64,000 bases of DNA, taken from assembly GCA_965248255.1 (NCBI GenBank), contig CBDFIW010000004.1, forward strand, positions 1,178,001-1,242,000, given 5' to 3'. Under the pieces are notes generated by a model. It saw only the letters and a program-made list of their open reading frames with translations. It was not told where the DNA came from and did not search any database. A program made the position numbers and the translations under genes. The DNA is from JAKZVK01 sp965248255. GTDB taxonomy: Bacteria > Acidobacteriota > Terriglobia > Bryobacterales > UBA6623. Positions 1-7,993 of the stretch are shown piece after piece. Position 1 is the stretch's first letter, and each line of letters begins with the position of its first letter.

Positions 1-136
1 TAACCCGCTGGCCGGTGCGCGCGGCTGTGTTACTCGCTCGCCAGCGAAGCTTGAGGTGGGCGGTCTGCGCCTCTCCTTGAGTATTGGCCGCCGATCCACC
101 GAACTCGCGTATTATTGACTCCCGCATAATATAGAG

Positions 137-628
137 TCAGTCAAAACAAAGAGAAGACTGTTTCCAGAAGGCCGTGATCAAACGCGGTTTGCGGTACATG
201 CGGCGGAGTGCCTTGCGGGCCCGCTCGTTCAGCTCGCCGTAGTCTTTCGGACAGACGTTCGGCAACTCGTGCTGCTTCCAGTAAGCCCAGATGTATTCCA
301 CCGGATTCAACTCCGGCGCATAGGGTGGCAAGTACTCGGTTGCGATGTGGCCTTCGGAGAGTTCGATGAACTCTTGCACCAGGCGGCTACGGTGCGCCGG
401 CAGCCGATCCCAGACGATCAGCAGCGGGCGATCGATATGACGTACCAACGCCTTGAGAAAGTCGGTCACTTGCTCTTTGCCGATCGCACCGGGATAGAGC
501 CGGAAGTAGAAGTTACGCAGCGTCAGCCCCGCCGAGACGGAAAGCTTCTCCCAGTTGAAGTTAAACTGCAGCACCGGTGTTTGGCCACGTGGCGCCCAGG
601 TGCGGCAGCGATGCGGCTTCTGACTCAA
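137..628 (-). CDS. IS630 transposase orfB (DDE half), copy 1
   Basis: The catalytic half overlaps the orfA stop by 4 nt. It contains LLIVWDRLPAHRS (second Asp) and LPPYAPELNPVEYIWAYWK (the PELNPVE block holding the final Glu), standard for IS630 DDE transposases. The first Asp (FIDESG) lies upstream of this open frame and is reached only through the -1 frameshift, so orfB alone would be inactive. Confidence 0.88.
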   Translation of the reverse strand: MSQKPHRCRTWAPRGQTPVLQFNFNWEKLSVSAGLTLRNFYFRLYPGAIGKEQVTDFLKALVRHIDRPLLIVWDRLPAHRSRLVQEFIELSEGHIATEYLPPYAPELNPVEYIWAYWKQHELPNVCPKDYGELNERARKALRRMYRKPRLITAFWKQSSLCFD

Positions 629-1152
629 TCCGCTTTCGTCGATGAAGACGAGCGTACGGCCTTCGTTTTGGGCTTTTTTTTAATGCGCTTCCAGGTCTTG
701 CGCTTCCAGGTGCGGATCCGCTCTTCGTTGCGCTCGCGCGCCTTTCCGGCCGGGCGTTGCGGGCTCCAGTCGAGCGCTCGCAGGATCTTCCAGGCGTGGC
801 CTGCGTGGTATGCGACCCCGAACTCGTCTCCGATCAGCCGAGCCACCCGCGGACAGCTCCACAGGGGCGTTGGGAAGCCGTGGGCTTCCGGGCCTTCCAG
901 CAGCAGCGACGTCAGGCGTTCGCGTTGTGCGGCATCGAGGAGCGGCTTGCGTCCGGCGCGCCCGGCCTGGCGGAGTCCGGCCGCACCCTGCTCGCGGTAT
1001 TGCCGCCGCCACTCACTGACGGTTTGGCGAGCGACGTTCAGCCGTCTCGCCGTCTCGGACTGATTGTGGCCTTGGTGGAGCAGCCGCATCGCTTCGAAAC
1101 GGCGCTTCTCCAGCGCCTTGAAATCCCGCTTCACACCTTTGGGGTTGCCCAT
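625..1152 (-). CDS. IS630 transposase orfA (HTH half), copy 1
   Basis: The N-terminal half of the transposase starts at the ATG at 1152 (MGNPKGVKRDFKAL). A helix-turn-helix (HNQSETARRLNVARQTVSEW) is followed by a second linker/HTH region. The frame ends just after the run of eight A (RIKKKPKTKAV...STKAD). A -1 slip on A8G moves translation into the frame reading GRTLVFIDESGLSQKPH, which supplies the first catalytic Asp and continues as orfB. The active enzyme is therefore probably the frameshift fusion, as known for many two-ORF IS630 elements. Confidence 0.88.
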   Translation of the reverse strand: MGNPKGVKRDFKALEKRRFEAMRLLHQGHNQSETARRLNVARQTVSEWRRQYREQGAAGLRQAGRAGRKPLLDAAQRERLTSLLLEGPEAHGFPTPLWSCPRVARLIGDEFGVAYHAGHAWKILRALDWSPQRPAGKARERNEERIRTWKRKTWKRIKKKPKTKAVRSSSSTKAD

Positions 1153-1504
1153 ACATATATAGATGCTCCACACTATCAAAAAGTGTCATAATAATTTGCG
1201 GGATTCAATAGGATACTCGCGGAGGTGTAGCGGTCGCGGTGGTCTTCCTCGAAGTACTTCGCTTGGACGATCCTCTGTTCGTCGATCACGTAATAGCCGG
1301 GAAAGGGAACGCCGCGCCATGGATGGCTGGGAGGGAAGTTCTTGTTGAGCAGGCGAAAGGCCCGAATCGACTAGGATTTCCCATCCGACAGAAGCGGATA
1401 GCTGATGTTTTGCCGATCGGCAAAGTGGCGCAGAATCTCGATGCTGTCGTAGCTGATCGCTGCGACGTTGAGGCCCTGCCGAGAGAATTGCTCTTGCTGC
1501 CCTT

Positions 1505-1521
1505 CCAGTTCGACCAACTGG
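1505..1521 (-). promoter_or_regulatory. SECIS-like hairpin downstream of the UGA
   Basis: On the minus strand, 14 nt after the UGA codon (1538-1536), CCAGTT-GGTCG-AACTGG forms a perfect 6-bp stem with a 5-nt loop. Bacterial SECIS elements lie within roughly 40 nt after the Sec UGA and have a small apical loop with G/U residues; the E. coli fdhF loop also contains GGUC. The hairpin is seen directly. Its function as a selenocysteine insertion signal is inference. Confidence 0.45.
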
Positions 1522-1834
1522 CTCTTACAGAACGGTCACCAATCGGCCGAACGGTGGAAGAGAAGGACAGCCCTTTCGGCCCACGAAGGGTCTCAAAGGT
1601 CTGCTGCCGACCACGGTGGTCGAGAAGCCGAAACTCGGGGATCTTCGAGCCGACCTCGGGACCCGTACGCACATTCTTGTCAAGAGGGGGCAGTCGACGC
1701 AGCCGCGTGCGATGATCAGCCCCAGACGCGCACACCGCGACCGCTAGCAATACTATGGTCGTTTGAAGTGTGGACACCGTCTATTAGATTCTAGCCCACC
1801 GACTTGGCCGGAGCGTAGCTGAACAAACTGTAGG

Positions 1835-1920
1835 AAACCGGCCACAGAGCCGTCTGTGGAGCAACAAGAACATTACCGCCACCCGGATGCCCTTGGGGGT
1901 GAGGCGATAGCGGTCAACTG
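1835..1920 (-). pseudogene. Short coding remnant (RYRLTPKGIRVAVMF)
   Basis: Between the redoxin start and IS630 copy 2, the minus strand reads VDRYRLTPKGIRVAVMFLLL followed by HRRLCG. I recall this as a conserved C-terminal stretch of an unnamed bacterial family, but cannot name a function. No complete ORF surrounds it. The rest of 1778-1994 shows nothing recognisable. Confidence 0.3.
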
Positions 1921-2018
1921 CGGCCCGAGGCGTTCGACCAGCCGCCACAAGAACTGTCATCCGGCACGAGCATTTGCGTGACCGCGAGCAGGACTATTGA
2001 CTCCCGCATAATATAGAG

Positions 2019-2510
2019 TCAGTCAAAACAAAGAGAAGACTGTTTCCAGAAGGCCGTGATCAAACGCGGTTTGCGGTACATGCGGCGGAGTGCCTTGCGG
2101 GCCCGCTCGTTCAGCTCGCCGTAGTCTTTCGGACAGACGTTCGGCAACTCGTGCTGCTTCCAGTAAGCCCAGATGTATTCCACCGGATTCAACTCCGGCG
2201 CATAGGGTGGCAAGTACTCGGTTGCGATGTGGCCTTCGGAGAGTTCGATGAACTCTTGCACCAGGCGGCTACGGTGCGCCGGCAGCCGATCCCAGACGAT
2301 CAGCAGCGGGCGATCGATATGACGTACCAACGCCTTGAGAAAGTCGGTCACTTGCTCTTTGCCGATCGCACCGGGATAGAGCCGGAAGTAGAAGTTACGC
2401 AGCGTCAGCCCCGCCGAGACGGAAAGCTTCTCCCAGTTGAAGTTAAACTGCAGCACCGGTGTTTGGCCACGTGGCGCCCAGGTGCGGCAGCGATGCGGCT
2501 TCTGACTCAA
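2019..2510 (-). CDS. IS630 transposase orfB, copy 2
   Basis: DDE half with WDRLPAH and PELNPVE blocks; the protein is identical to that of copy 1. It is expressed through -1 frameshifting from orfA. Confidence 0.88.
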   Translation of the reverse strand: MSQKPHRCRTWAPRGQTPVLQFNFNWEKLSVSAGLTLRNFYFRLYPGAIGKEQVTDFLKALVRHIDRPLLIVWDRLPAHRSRLVQEFIELSEGHIATEYLPPYAPELNPVEYIWAYWKQHELPNVCPKDYGELNERARKALRRMYRKPRLITAFWKQSSLCFD

Positions 2511-3034
2511 TCCGCTTTCGTCGATGAAGACGAGCGTACGGCCTTCGTTTTGGGCTTTTTTTTAATGCGCTTCCAGGTCTTGCGCTTCCAGGTGCGGATC
2601 CGCTCTTCGTTGCGCTCGCGCGCCTTTCCGGCCGGGCGTTGCGGGCTCCAGTCGAGCGCTCGCAGGATCTTCCAGGCGTGGCCTGCGTGGTATGCGACCC
2701 CGAACTCGTCTCCGGTCAGCCGAGCCACCCGCGGACAGCTCCACAGGGGCGTTGGGAAGCCGTGGGCTTCCGGGCCTTCCAGCAGCAGCGACGTCAGGCG
2801 TTCGCGTTGTGCGGCATCGAGGAGCGGCTTGCGTCCGGCGCGCCCGGCCTGGCGGAGTCCGGCCGCACCCTGCTCGCGGTATTGCCGCCGCCACTCACTG
2901 ACGGTTTGGCGAGCGACGTTCAGCCGTCTCGCCGTCTCGGACTGATTGTGGCCTTGGTGGAGCAGCCGCATCGCTTCGAAACGGCGCTTCTCCAGCGCCT
3001 TGAAATCCCGCTTCACACCTTTGGGGTTGCCCAT
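2507..3034 (-). CDS. IS630 transposase orfA, copy 2
   Basis: HTH half with start ATG at 3034 and an intact A8 slippery run. It differs from the copy 1 product by Thr for Ile in RLTGDEF. Confidence 0.88.
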   Translation of the reverse strand: MGNPKGVKRDFKALEKRRFEAMRLLHQGHNQSETARRLNVARQTVSEWRRQYREQGAAGLRQAGRAGRKPLLDAAQRERLTSLLLEGPEAHGFPTPLWSCPRVARLTGDEFGVAYHAGHAWKILRALDWSPQRPAGKARERNEERIRTWKRKTWKRIKKKPKTKAVRSSSSTKAD

Positions 3035-3239
3035 ACATATATAGATGCTCCACACTGTCAAAAAGTGTCATAATAATTTGCGGGATTCAATAAGTCCCAG
3101 GGAACTAATGACATAAAGGCTCGTTCGTGGAAAGATGTTGGTATATCGGGATCGCACTTGTTTCCGCACGCTGGAGCACCCTAAAGAGGGGCCGCGACTG
3201 AATCGTGCAACAACGCCGCACAGGAGACTCGAACGGAGT

Positions 3240-4691
3240 TTAAGCCAGGACGGCTTCGACAACTTTGGACGGCTTTACGTCGGTGAGTTTTTCGTCACGC
3301 GTGCCATGGCGGAAGGTGAGGCGGTTGTAGTCGAGCCCTAACAGATGAAGCATGGTGGCGTGAAAATCCGGTACCGTGACGATGCTCTCCACGGCGTGGT
3401 ACGCGAAATCGTCGGTCGCACCGTGGGCGACGCCTCCTTGTACTCCGCCTCCCGCGATCCAAAGGCTGAAGGCGTGTTTGTGGTGATCGCGGCCGTCGGC
3501 GCGGTCATTCACAGCCTCGGCCATGGGCGTGCGGCCGAACTCACCCGCCCAGATCACCAGAGTGTCCTCGAGCAGGCCTAGGCGCTTCAAATCCGTCAAG
3601 AGCGCAGCGGTCGGCTGATCGGTGGCCTGGGCGATCCTTTTGGTGCCGCCGTTGTTATCGCGGTGCGTGTCCCAGGGTTGGCCTTTGTGCAGCACCTGCA
3701 CGAAGCGCACGCCGTGCTCGACGAGGCGGCGGGCCAGCAGGCACTGGCGTGCATGGATGGCCGTCTCATCGCGTCCAGTTCCATACATCTCGTGCATTTC
3801 CGGCGACTCTTGGGAAAGGTCGAAGATCGGGCTGGCCTCGATCTGCATCTTGGCGGCGAGCTCGAAGCTCGCGATGCGCGCCTCGAGTTCGAGTTGGTCC
3901 TGACGGGTGCTCAGATGCTTGCGGTTGAGCTGTTGCACCAGTTCGAGACGGCCCGCAGCAGCTTCGCGGCTCCCTTGCGAGTCCAAGTTGACCACCGGCG
4001 TGCCTTCTGCGCGGACGGGCATGCCCTGATAAACCGGCGGCAACCAGCCACTCGAATAGTTGCGTGCGCCATCCACGGGCAAGCCCTTCGGGTTGAGAAT
4101 GGCGACGAATGACGGCAGGCTCTGGTTCTCGGTGCCGAGGGCGTAGGTGACCCACGAACCAAGCGAAGGCCGGCCAGGCTGGATCAGGCCGGTGTTGAAA
4201 TTCCAAATGGCCTGCTCGTGGTTCTGGTGCTCGGTGACCATGGATCGTATCACCGCGATGTCGTCGGCGTGGCGTGCGAGCCCGGGGAGAAGTTCCGACA
4301 GTTCAAGGCCGGAACGCCCGTGGCGGGAGAATTTGAAAGGGCTGCCCATCCAGCTACCGGTCTTTTTTGCGTCGACATCATTGACGTAATCCTCGCCGGG
4401 CTTTTGGCCGTCACGCTTGTTCAATTCCGGCTTGGGGTCGAAGAGATCCATCTGGCTCGGGCCGCCGTTCTGGAAGAGCAGAATGACGCGCTTGGCCTTC
4501 GGGGCAAAGTGAGGCACTTTCGGCAGTACGTCGTACGTAGCGTTTGGGGAGGCGGAGAGGCTCTCTCCGAGCAGCGCACCGAGGGCGATTCCGCCCAACC
4601 CGAGGCTCATGTCGCCCAAGAAACCACGGCGCGAAATCATCTCGCGCACGGGTGTGCGGGGTACGTGCCTGTTTTCGCAATTGCACTTCAT
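3240..4691 (-). CDS. DUF1501 (sulfatase-like) exported protein
   Basis: A twin-arginine signal (SRRGFLGDMSLGLGGIALGAL, about residues 20-40) precedes a DUF1501 domain with KRVILLFQNGGPSQMDLFDPK, the family start, then VIRSMVTEHQNHEQA, WAGEFGRTPM and GRDHHKHAFSLWIAGGG. These are alkaline-phosphatase/sulfatase superfamily landmarks. The ATG at 4691 is preferred: a GAGG lies upstream and the start is 24 nt after the stop of the PSD1 gene. A TTG at 4718 overlapping that stop (TTGA) is the alternative. DUF1501 proteins are regularly encoded directly after PSD1 proteins in Planctomycetes and Acidobacteria, and the pair probably acts together outside the membrane. Substrate unknown. Confidence 0.88.
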   Translation of the reverse strand: MKCNCENRHVPRTPVREMISRRGFLGDMSLGLGGIALGALLGESLSASPNATYDVLPKVPHFAPKAKRVILLFQNGGPSQMDLFDPKPELNKRDGQKPGEDYVNDVDAKKTGSWMGSPFKFSRHGRSGLELSELLPGLARHADDIAVIRSMVTEHQNHEQAIWNFNTGLIQPGRPSLGSWVTYALGTENQSLPSFVAILNPKGLPVDGARNYSSGWLPPVYQGMPVRAEGTPVVNLDSQGSREAAAGRLELVQQLNRKHLSTRQDQLELEARIASFELAAKMQIEASPIFDLSQESPEMHEMYGTGRDETAIHARQCLLARRLVEHGVRFVQVLHKGQPWDTHRDNNGGTKRIAQATDQPTAALLTDLKRLGLLEDTLVIWAGEFGRTPMAEAVNDRADGRDHHKHAFSLWIAGGGVQGGVAHGATDDFAYHAVESIVTVPDFHATMLHLLGLDYNRLTFRHGTRDEKLTDVKPSKVVEAVLA

Positions 4692-4714
4692 AGCAAGAAC
4701 CTCGTCACGCGGTC

Positions 4715-7195
4715 TCAATCGACATAGATAAACTCGTTCGCGCTCAGTATCGCCTGGCAGAGGTCGGCGTAAGTGCGCTCACGACGCTGAGCGGGGTCGA
4801 GATCCGGATAGTGTTTCTCCTGCTTCCTCAGAAAGCCGAGCAAGAGATCTTTCTCATTGGCCGTCGGATGACGAGCAAAGGCCAAGCGGAACGCGTGCTC
4901 GACGGTATGGGCATCACGGCCATCCGCCGTCGCGGGCGGCGTCTCGGCCAAGACGCGCTTTGCGAAATGGCTGGCCTGTGCCGTCACGAAGTCGCCGTTC
5001 AACTGCGCCAGGGCTTGCGTCACGGTGACGGACTGATTGCGGCGCGGGCAGTTGACCTCCATGATCGGGGCGTCGAAGGCGTTGAGCAGGCTTTCGGGAG
5101 CGGAACGGCGGACCAAGTGATACACGGCGCGGCGGTCGCCGGGTTCCGTCTCGTTCTTCGATGCGCCCTCGCCTCTCTTCTTGGTCTCGTTTGTTACCGG
5201 TTTGCCGTACATGGAAACGTCGAGTTTTCCGGCGGTGGCAAGCATCGCGTCGTGGACGGCCTCGGCTTCGAGGCGGCGCGGGCTCATGCGCCAGACCATT
5301 ACATTCTCCGGGTCCCTCCTCAACCCCTCGCGTCGCGCTTGCGAGCTTTGGCGGTAGGCCGTCGCGGTAACGATGACGCGATGGAGCTCCTTGGCGCTCC
5401 AGCCGCGCTGAACGAACTCGGTTGCGAGCCAGTCTAGCAGTGCCTGGTTCGACGGTTTCTCACCGGACACGCCGAAGTTGTCGAGGGTGGAAAGGATTCC
5501 CCGGCCGAAGTGCCGCGCCCAAACGTGATTGACGAAGACGCGCGCCGTCAACGGATTGTCGGCACGGGTCAGCCAAGCCGCAAACGTCGTGCGTAGGCCG
5601 GAAGTTTTCGCGTTGGGTTCCGGCGTGGGAAGCGTAACGGGGTGATTGGGATCTTCGAGCACGCGTGGGACACCCGGTTGCACTTCCTCGCCCGGCTGCA
5701 AGAAGTTGCCGCGCCGCAGGACGCGGAACGCCGGTGGAGTTCCGTCGACGTCGGTGATCGCGCGAATCGACGGCAGTTGGATGCGCTTGGCTTCCTCCGC
5801 TTTCAGTTCGGCCGCGACCGCTTCCGCTTTGGCCTTGTAGTCGGGAAACATGGCCTTGAGGTCGTCGTCGGTGGCCTGGTCGCCCTTCGGATGCATCGAG
5901 CGGTATTGCGACAAACGGGCTGATTGCAGGCTCTGCAGCGCCTTGATGACCGCGTCTAGAGGCTTGTTGACCTTCTCGGCCGCGGCCTTCTCGGCGGCCG
6001 TGGCTTCGACGATACTGCGCGTACTGCTCGCCAGGACGGGGCCGCCCGGGCGGATCGCGCTTCCTAGAAACGCCTGCATACGGTAATAGTCCCGCTGGCT
6101 GATGGGCTCGTACTTGTGATCGTGGCAACGGGCGCAATGCATGGGGAGGCCGAGCAATCCAGAGGTCACGATCTGATACGTGTCGACGAACGTGCGCCAG
6201 TTGTATTCGGTGAAGTCGCGAAGCTGGAATTCCTGGCGTGTACCGTCAACCGCTGTACGCAGATAGCCGGTGGCTTCCAGACCCTCGACCACCTGGGGTG
6301 GTAGGCGATCGTACTTCCAGTATTCGTAGAGCTCATCGCCCGCCAGTTGCTCGCGTACGAAGAGGTCGTAGGGCTTATCGGCGTTGAAGGAGCGGATGAC
6401 GTAGTCGCGGTAGCGCCAGGCGTTGTCGCGGATGACGTCGGCGGCCAGGACGCCTTCGGAATCGGCGTAACCGGCGAGGTCCAGCCAGTGCCGCGCCCAG
6501 CGCTCGCCGTAGCGTGGGCTGGAAAGCAGACGCTCGACGACTTTCTCATACGCGCGGGCGGAGCGGTCGGCCACAAAGGCATCGGCCTCTTGCGGCGTGG
6601 GCGGTAGGCCCGTCAAATCGTAGGTGACCCGGCGAAGAAGCGTTATCTTGTCCGCGTCCGGCGAGAACGAGAGTTTCTTCCTTTCAAGTTGCGCCAAAAG
6701 AAATTGATCGACAGGGGTACGCACCCGTTCCGGGTGTTTGACCGAAGGCAGAGCCGGACGCTTCGGCGACTGAAAGGCCCAGTGCGCCCGATCGGCGGGC
6801 CGTGTCCCGATTTCGGCGACGGGGTGGGGATCGGCGCTCTCGGCCGGGGCGCCCTGTTCAATCCAGCGCTTCAAAAGATCCTGCTCTTCGGCGGGAAGGG
6901 GCGGGCCGCCCATGGGCATCTGTCCGGCTTTTACGCGGATGTAGAGGGGGCTACTCTGCGGGCTACCTTTGTGGATCGCCGGGCCGCTCGCGCCGCCCTT
7001 GAGCAGCGCCGCGAGGGAGCGGATGTCCAGTCCGGCCTGCGGTTTGCTACCCGCATGGCACTTCGCGCAGCGAGCTTCGAGTACCGGCAGGATTTCCTTT
7101 TCGAACGAAAGCGGAGCGCTGAAAGACAGTCCCGCAAAGATGCAGAGAAGCCCTACCAGAGCCGGAGTGTGCGACAAGGATATGAGCTTTCTCAA
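4715..7195 (-). CDS. PSCyt1-PSCyt2-PSD1 cytochrome-like exported protein
   Basis: An N-terminal hydrophobic segment (LISLSHTPALVGLLCIFAGL) is followed by a PSCyt1 haem domain with CAKCH and MPMGG as the distal Met candidate. Next come PSCyt2/DUF1549 (TYDLTGLPPTPQEADAFV, RYGERWARHWLDLAGYADS), a second CARCH motif (MHCARCHDHKYEPIS) and a C-terminal PSD1/DUF1553 domain (FVNHVWARHFGRGILSTLDN, MSPRRLEAEAVHDAML). At 826 aa it has normal family length. The TTG at 7195 is chosen because GAGG lies 6 nt upstream and it gives a proper RK n-region; the frame stays open to a TTG at 7228. It forms an operon with the DUF1501 gene. Confidence 0.87.
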   Translation of the reverse strand: MRKLISLSHTPALVGLLCIFAGLSFSAPLSFEKEILPVLEARCAKCHAGSKPQAGLDIRSLAALLKGGASGPAIHKGSPQSSPLYIRVKAGQMPMGGPPLPAEEQDLLKRWIEQGAPAESADPHPVAEIGTRPADRAHWAFQSPKRPALPSVKHPERVRTPVDQFLLAQLERKKLSFSPDADKITLLRRVTYDLTGLPPTPQEADAFVADRSARAYEKVVERLLSSPRYGERWARHWLDLAGYADSEGVLAADVIRDNAWRYRDYVIRSFNADKPYDLFVREQLAGDELYEYWKYDRLPPQVVEGLEATGYLRTAVDGTRQEFQLRDFTEYNWRTFVDTYQIVTSGLLGLPMHCARCHDHKYEPISQRDYYRMQAFLGSAIRPGGPVLASSTRSIVEATAAEKAAAEKVNKPLDAVIKALQSLQSARLSQYRSMHPKGDQATDDDLKAMFPDYKAKAEAVAAELKAEEAKRIQLPSIRAITDVDGTPPAFRVLRRGNFLQPGEEVQPGVPRVLEDPNHPVTLPTPEPNAKTSGLRTTFAAWLTRADNPLTARVFVNHVWARHFGRGILSTLDNFGVSGEKPSNQALLDWLATEFVQRGWSAKELHRVIVTATAYRQSSQARREGLRRDPENVMVWRMSPRRLEAEAVHDAMLATAGKLDVSMYGKPVTNETKKRGEGASKNETEPGDRRAVYHLVRRSAPESLLNAFDAPIMEVNCPRRNQSVTVTQALAQLNGDFVTAQASHFAKRVLAETPPATADGRDAHTVEHAFRLAFARHPTANEKDLLLGFLRKQEKHYPDLDPAQRRERTYADLCQAILSANEFIYVD

Positions 7196-7228
7196 TAGTG
7201 CCTCACATGCAACGTCGAGAGGGCCCAA

Positions 7229-7594
7229 GCGTGTATTTCAGCCCAAGCTGAATAATGCGGCTCGGTAAGGCAGAGGATACGACACCGATGTTGCCCTGCA
7301 TAGCTTCGACCCTGGGTTGTTAGCCAGGGATTTCCATGTGCGCCCCAACGGCGCGGATCACCAGTGGGGGAGACCCACCCATGTACGTGTCGGTAAACAT
7401 GGTAGCTGACGAGCAGCCCGTTCGGGTAACTGGGCTGGTCGAAGTCTCGTGACAAAGTCCACCCGGAGTGGGTGTCCGACAGGCTGGGAATCAAGCGGAC
7501 ACAGCGCCCCGAACGAGAAAGAATCTGTTTGTTCATGACATCGGTTGTTCCCGACAGTAAAGTGTCGGTCGCGCGGCCACGGGTTTTAGCCTCC
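7229..7594. other. Intergenic; possible group II intron remnant
   Basis: From about 7338 the plus strand reads GTGCGCCCCAACGGCGC, then GGGGGAGACCCACCC, GTCGGTAAACATGGTAGCTGACG and CTCGTGACAAAG. These resemble the 5' end and domain I of bacterial group II introns. No reverse-transcriptase ORF and no clear domain V were found, so this would be a decayed piece. The rest of the stretch shows nothing recognisable. Confidence 0.25.
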
Positions 7595-7632
7595 TTGACA
7601 ACTTAGGAGAGCCTGTTCTAGGATTCTCCTAA
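7595..7632 (+). promoter_or_regulatory. PadR promoter with overlapping operator
   Basis: TTGACA (7595-7600) and TAGGAT (7619-7624), 18 bp apart, make a good sigma-70-type promoter. An inverted repeat TTAGGAGA (7603-7610) / TCTCCTAA (7625-7632) starts in the spacer and covers the -10 box, a classic place for a repressor to block transcription. PadR proteins often autoregulate from such dyads. A strong AAGGAGGG ribosome site follows at 7639-7646. Confidence 0.6.
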
Positions 7633-7651
7633 CTGACTAAGGAGGGAACGG

Positions 7652-7993
7652 ATGCCGAAGCAGGCGGAACTTCTTCCCGGAACACTGGACTTGCTGATCC
7701 TCAAGGCCGTCTCGTTGGGCCCGCATCACGGCTACGGCGTGCTGCTTCGCATCGGGCAGATCAGCGGCCGTGCCCTTCAGATCGAGCAGGGAGCGCTGTA
7801 TCCCGCGCTGCACCGGCTGGAGCACCAGGGGCTTCTCGAGACGGAGTGGGGCGTTTCTGAGAACAACCGGCGAGCGAAATTCTACTCCCTCACGCCGGCG
7901 GGGCAGGAACGGCTCGGCGAAGAGACCGAAAGCTGGAAGCGGCTGGTCTCGGCGATGAGTGCGGTTCTTCGGGCGCGTCCGAAAGAGGCATAG
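7652..7993 (+). CDS. PadR-family transcriptional regulator
   Basis: A 113-aa winged-helix repressor. LLPGTLDLLILKAVSLGPHH and HGYGVLLRI mark the PadR N-terminal domain; QGALYPALHRLEHQGLLETEW is the recognition helix and wing, and RRAKFYSLTPAGQERL is the second wing strand. The ATG at 7652 follows AAGGAGGG. The ADOP permease gene starts 2 nt after its stop, so the two are co-transcribed. In Acidobacteria this PadR-permease pairing is very common. It probably represses its own operon through the dyad upstream. The inducer is unknown. Confidence 0.92.
   Translation: MPKQAELLPGTLDLLILKAVSLGPHHGYGVLLRIGQISGRALQIEQGALYPALHRLEHQGLLETEWGVSENNRRAKFYSLTPAGQERLGEETESWKRLVSAMSAVLRARPKEA

Larger units (their letters stand above)
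115..1208 (-). mobile_element. IS630-family element, copy 1
   Basis: A 1094-bp element flanked by TA on both sides (113-114 and 1209-1210), the target duplication typical of IS630/Tc1. The ends are imperfect inverted repeats: TTGACTCCCGCATAATATAG on the left against TTGAATCCCGCAAATTATTA read inward from the right. It carries orfA and orfB with an A8 slippery run at their junction (T8 at 674-681 on the plus strand). It interrupts the redoxin gene. It differs from the other copies by at least two bases, in the codon for Ile in RLIGDEF and near the right end (cactatc). Confidence 0.93.
1..1777 (-). pseudogene. Redoxin (AhpC/TSA-like) with in-frame UGA, broken by IS630
   Basis: Reads right to left from an ATG at 1777. 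A signal-peptide-like start (residues 1-20) leads into a thioredoxin-fold domain (PEFRLLDHRGR, then SADW-UGA-PFCKSQLVELEG). The UGA (1538-1536) sits where the first Cys of a CxxC motif is expected, so the motif would read UPFC. Three lesions are visible: a one-base loss near 1573 just after GPKGL, an in-frame TAG at 1373-1371, and IS630 copy 1 inserted at a TA. Removing the IS rejoins the frame (YTSASIL-IREFGG) and the C-terminal part runs off the window start (HLKLRWRASNTAARTGQRV). The family reduces peroxides or thiols, probably outside the cytoplasm. As written the gene cannot make full-length protein. Confidence 0.75.
1997..3090 (-). mobile_element. IS630-family element, copy 2
   Basis: Same 1094-bp element and orientation as copy 1, flanked by TA at 1995-1996 and 3091-3092. 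The only differences from copy 1 that I saw are the RLTGDEF codon and cactgtc near the right end. The flanks do not belong to a gene that I can reconstruct. It lies 787 bp from copy 1, and together they bracket the redoxin 5' half like a composite element. Confidence 0.93.

Noticed and set aside
269..1063. 264-codon frame antisense to IS630, repeated in every copy
   Set aside because: It is an exact shadow of the transposase genes on the other strand, has no domain signature, and recurs only because the IS recurs.
1536..1538. UGA in the redoxin as a plain nonsense mutation
   Set aside because: Not fully rejected: two other lesions exist in the gene, so a Cys-to-stop mutation is possible. The hairpin position and loop made Sec the preferred reading.
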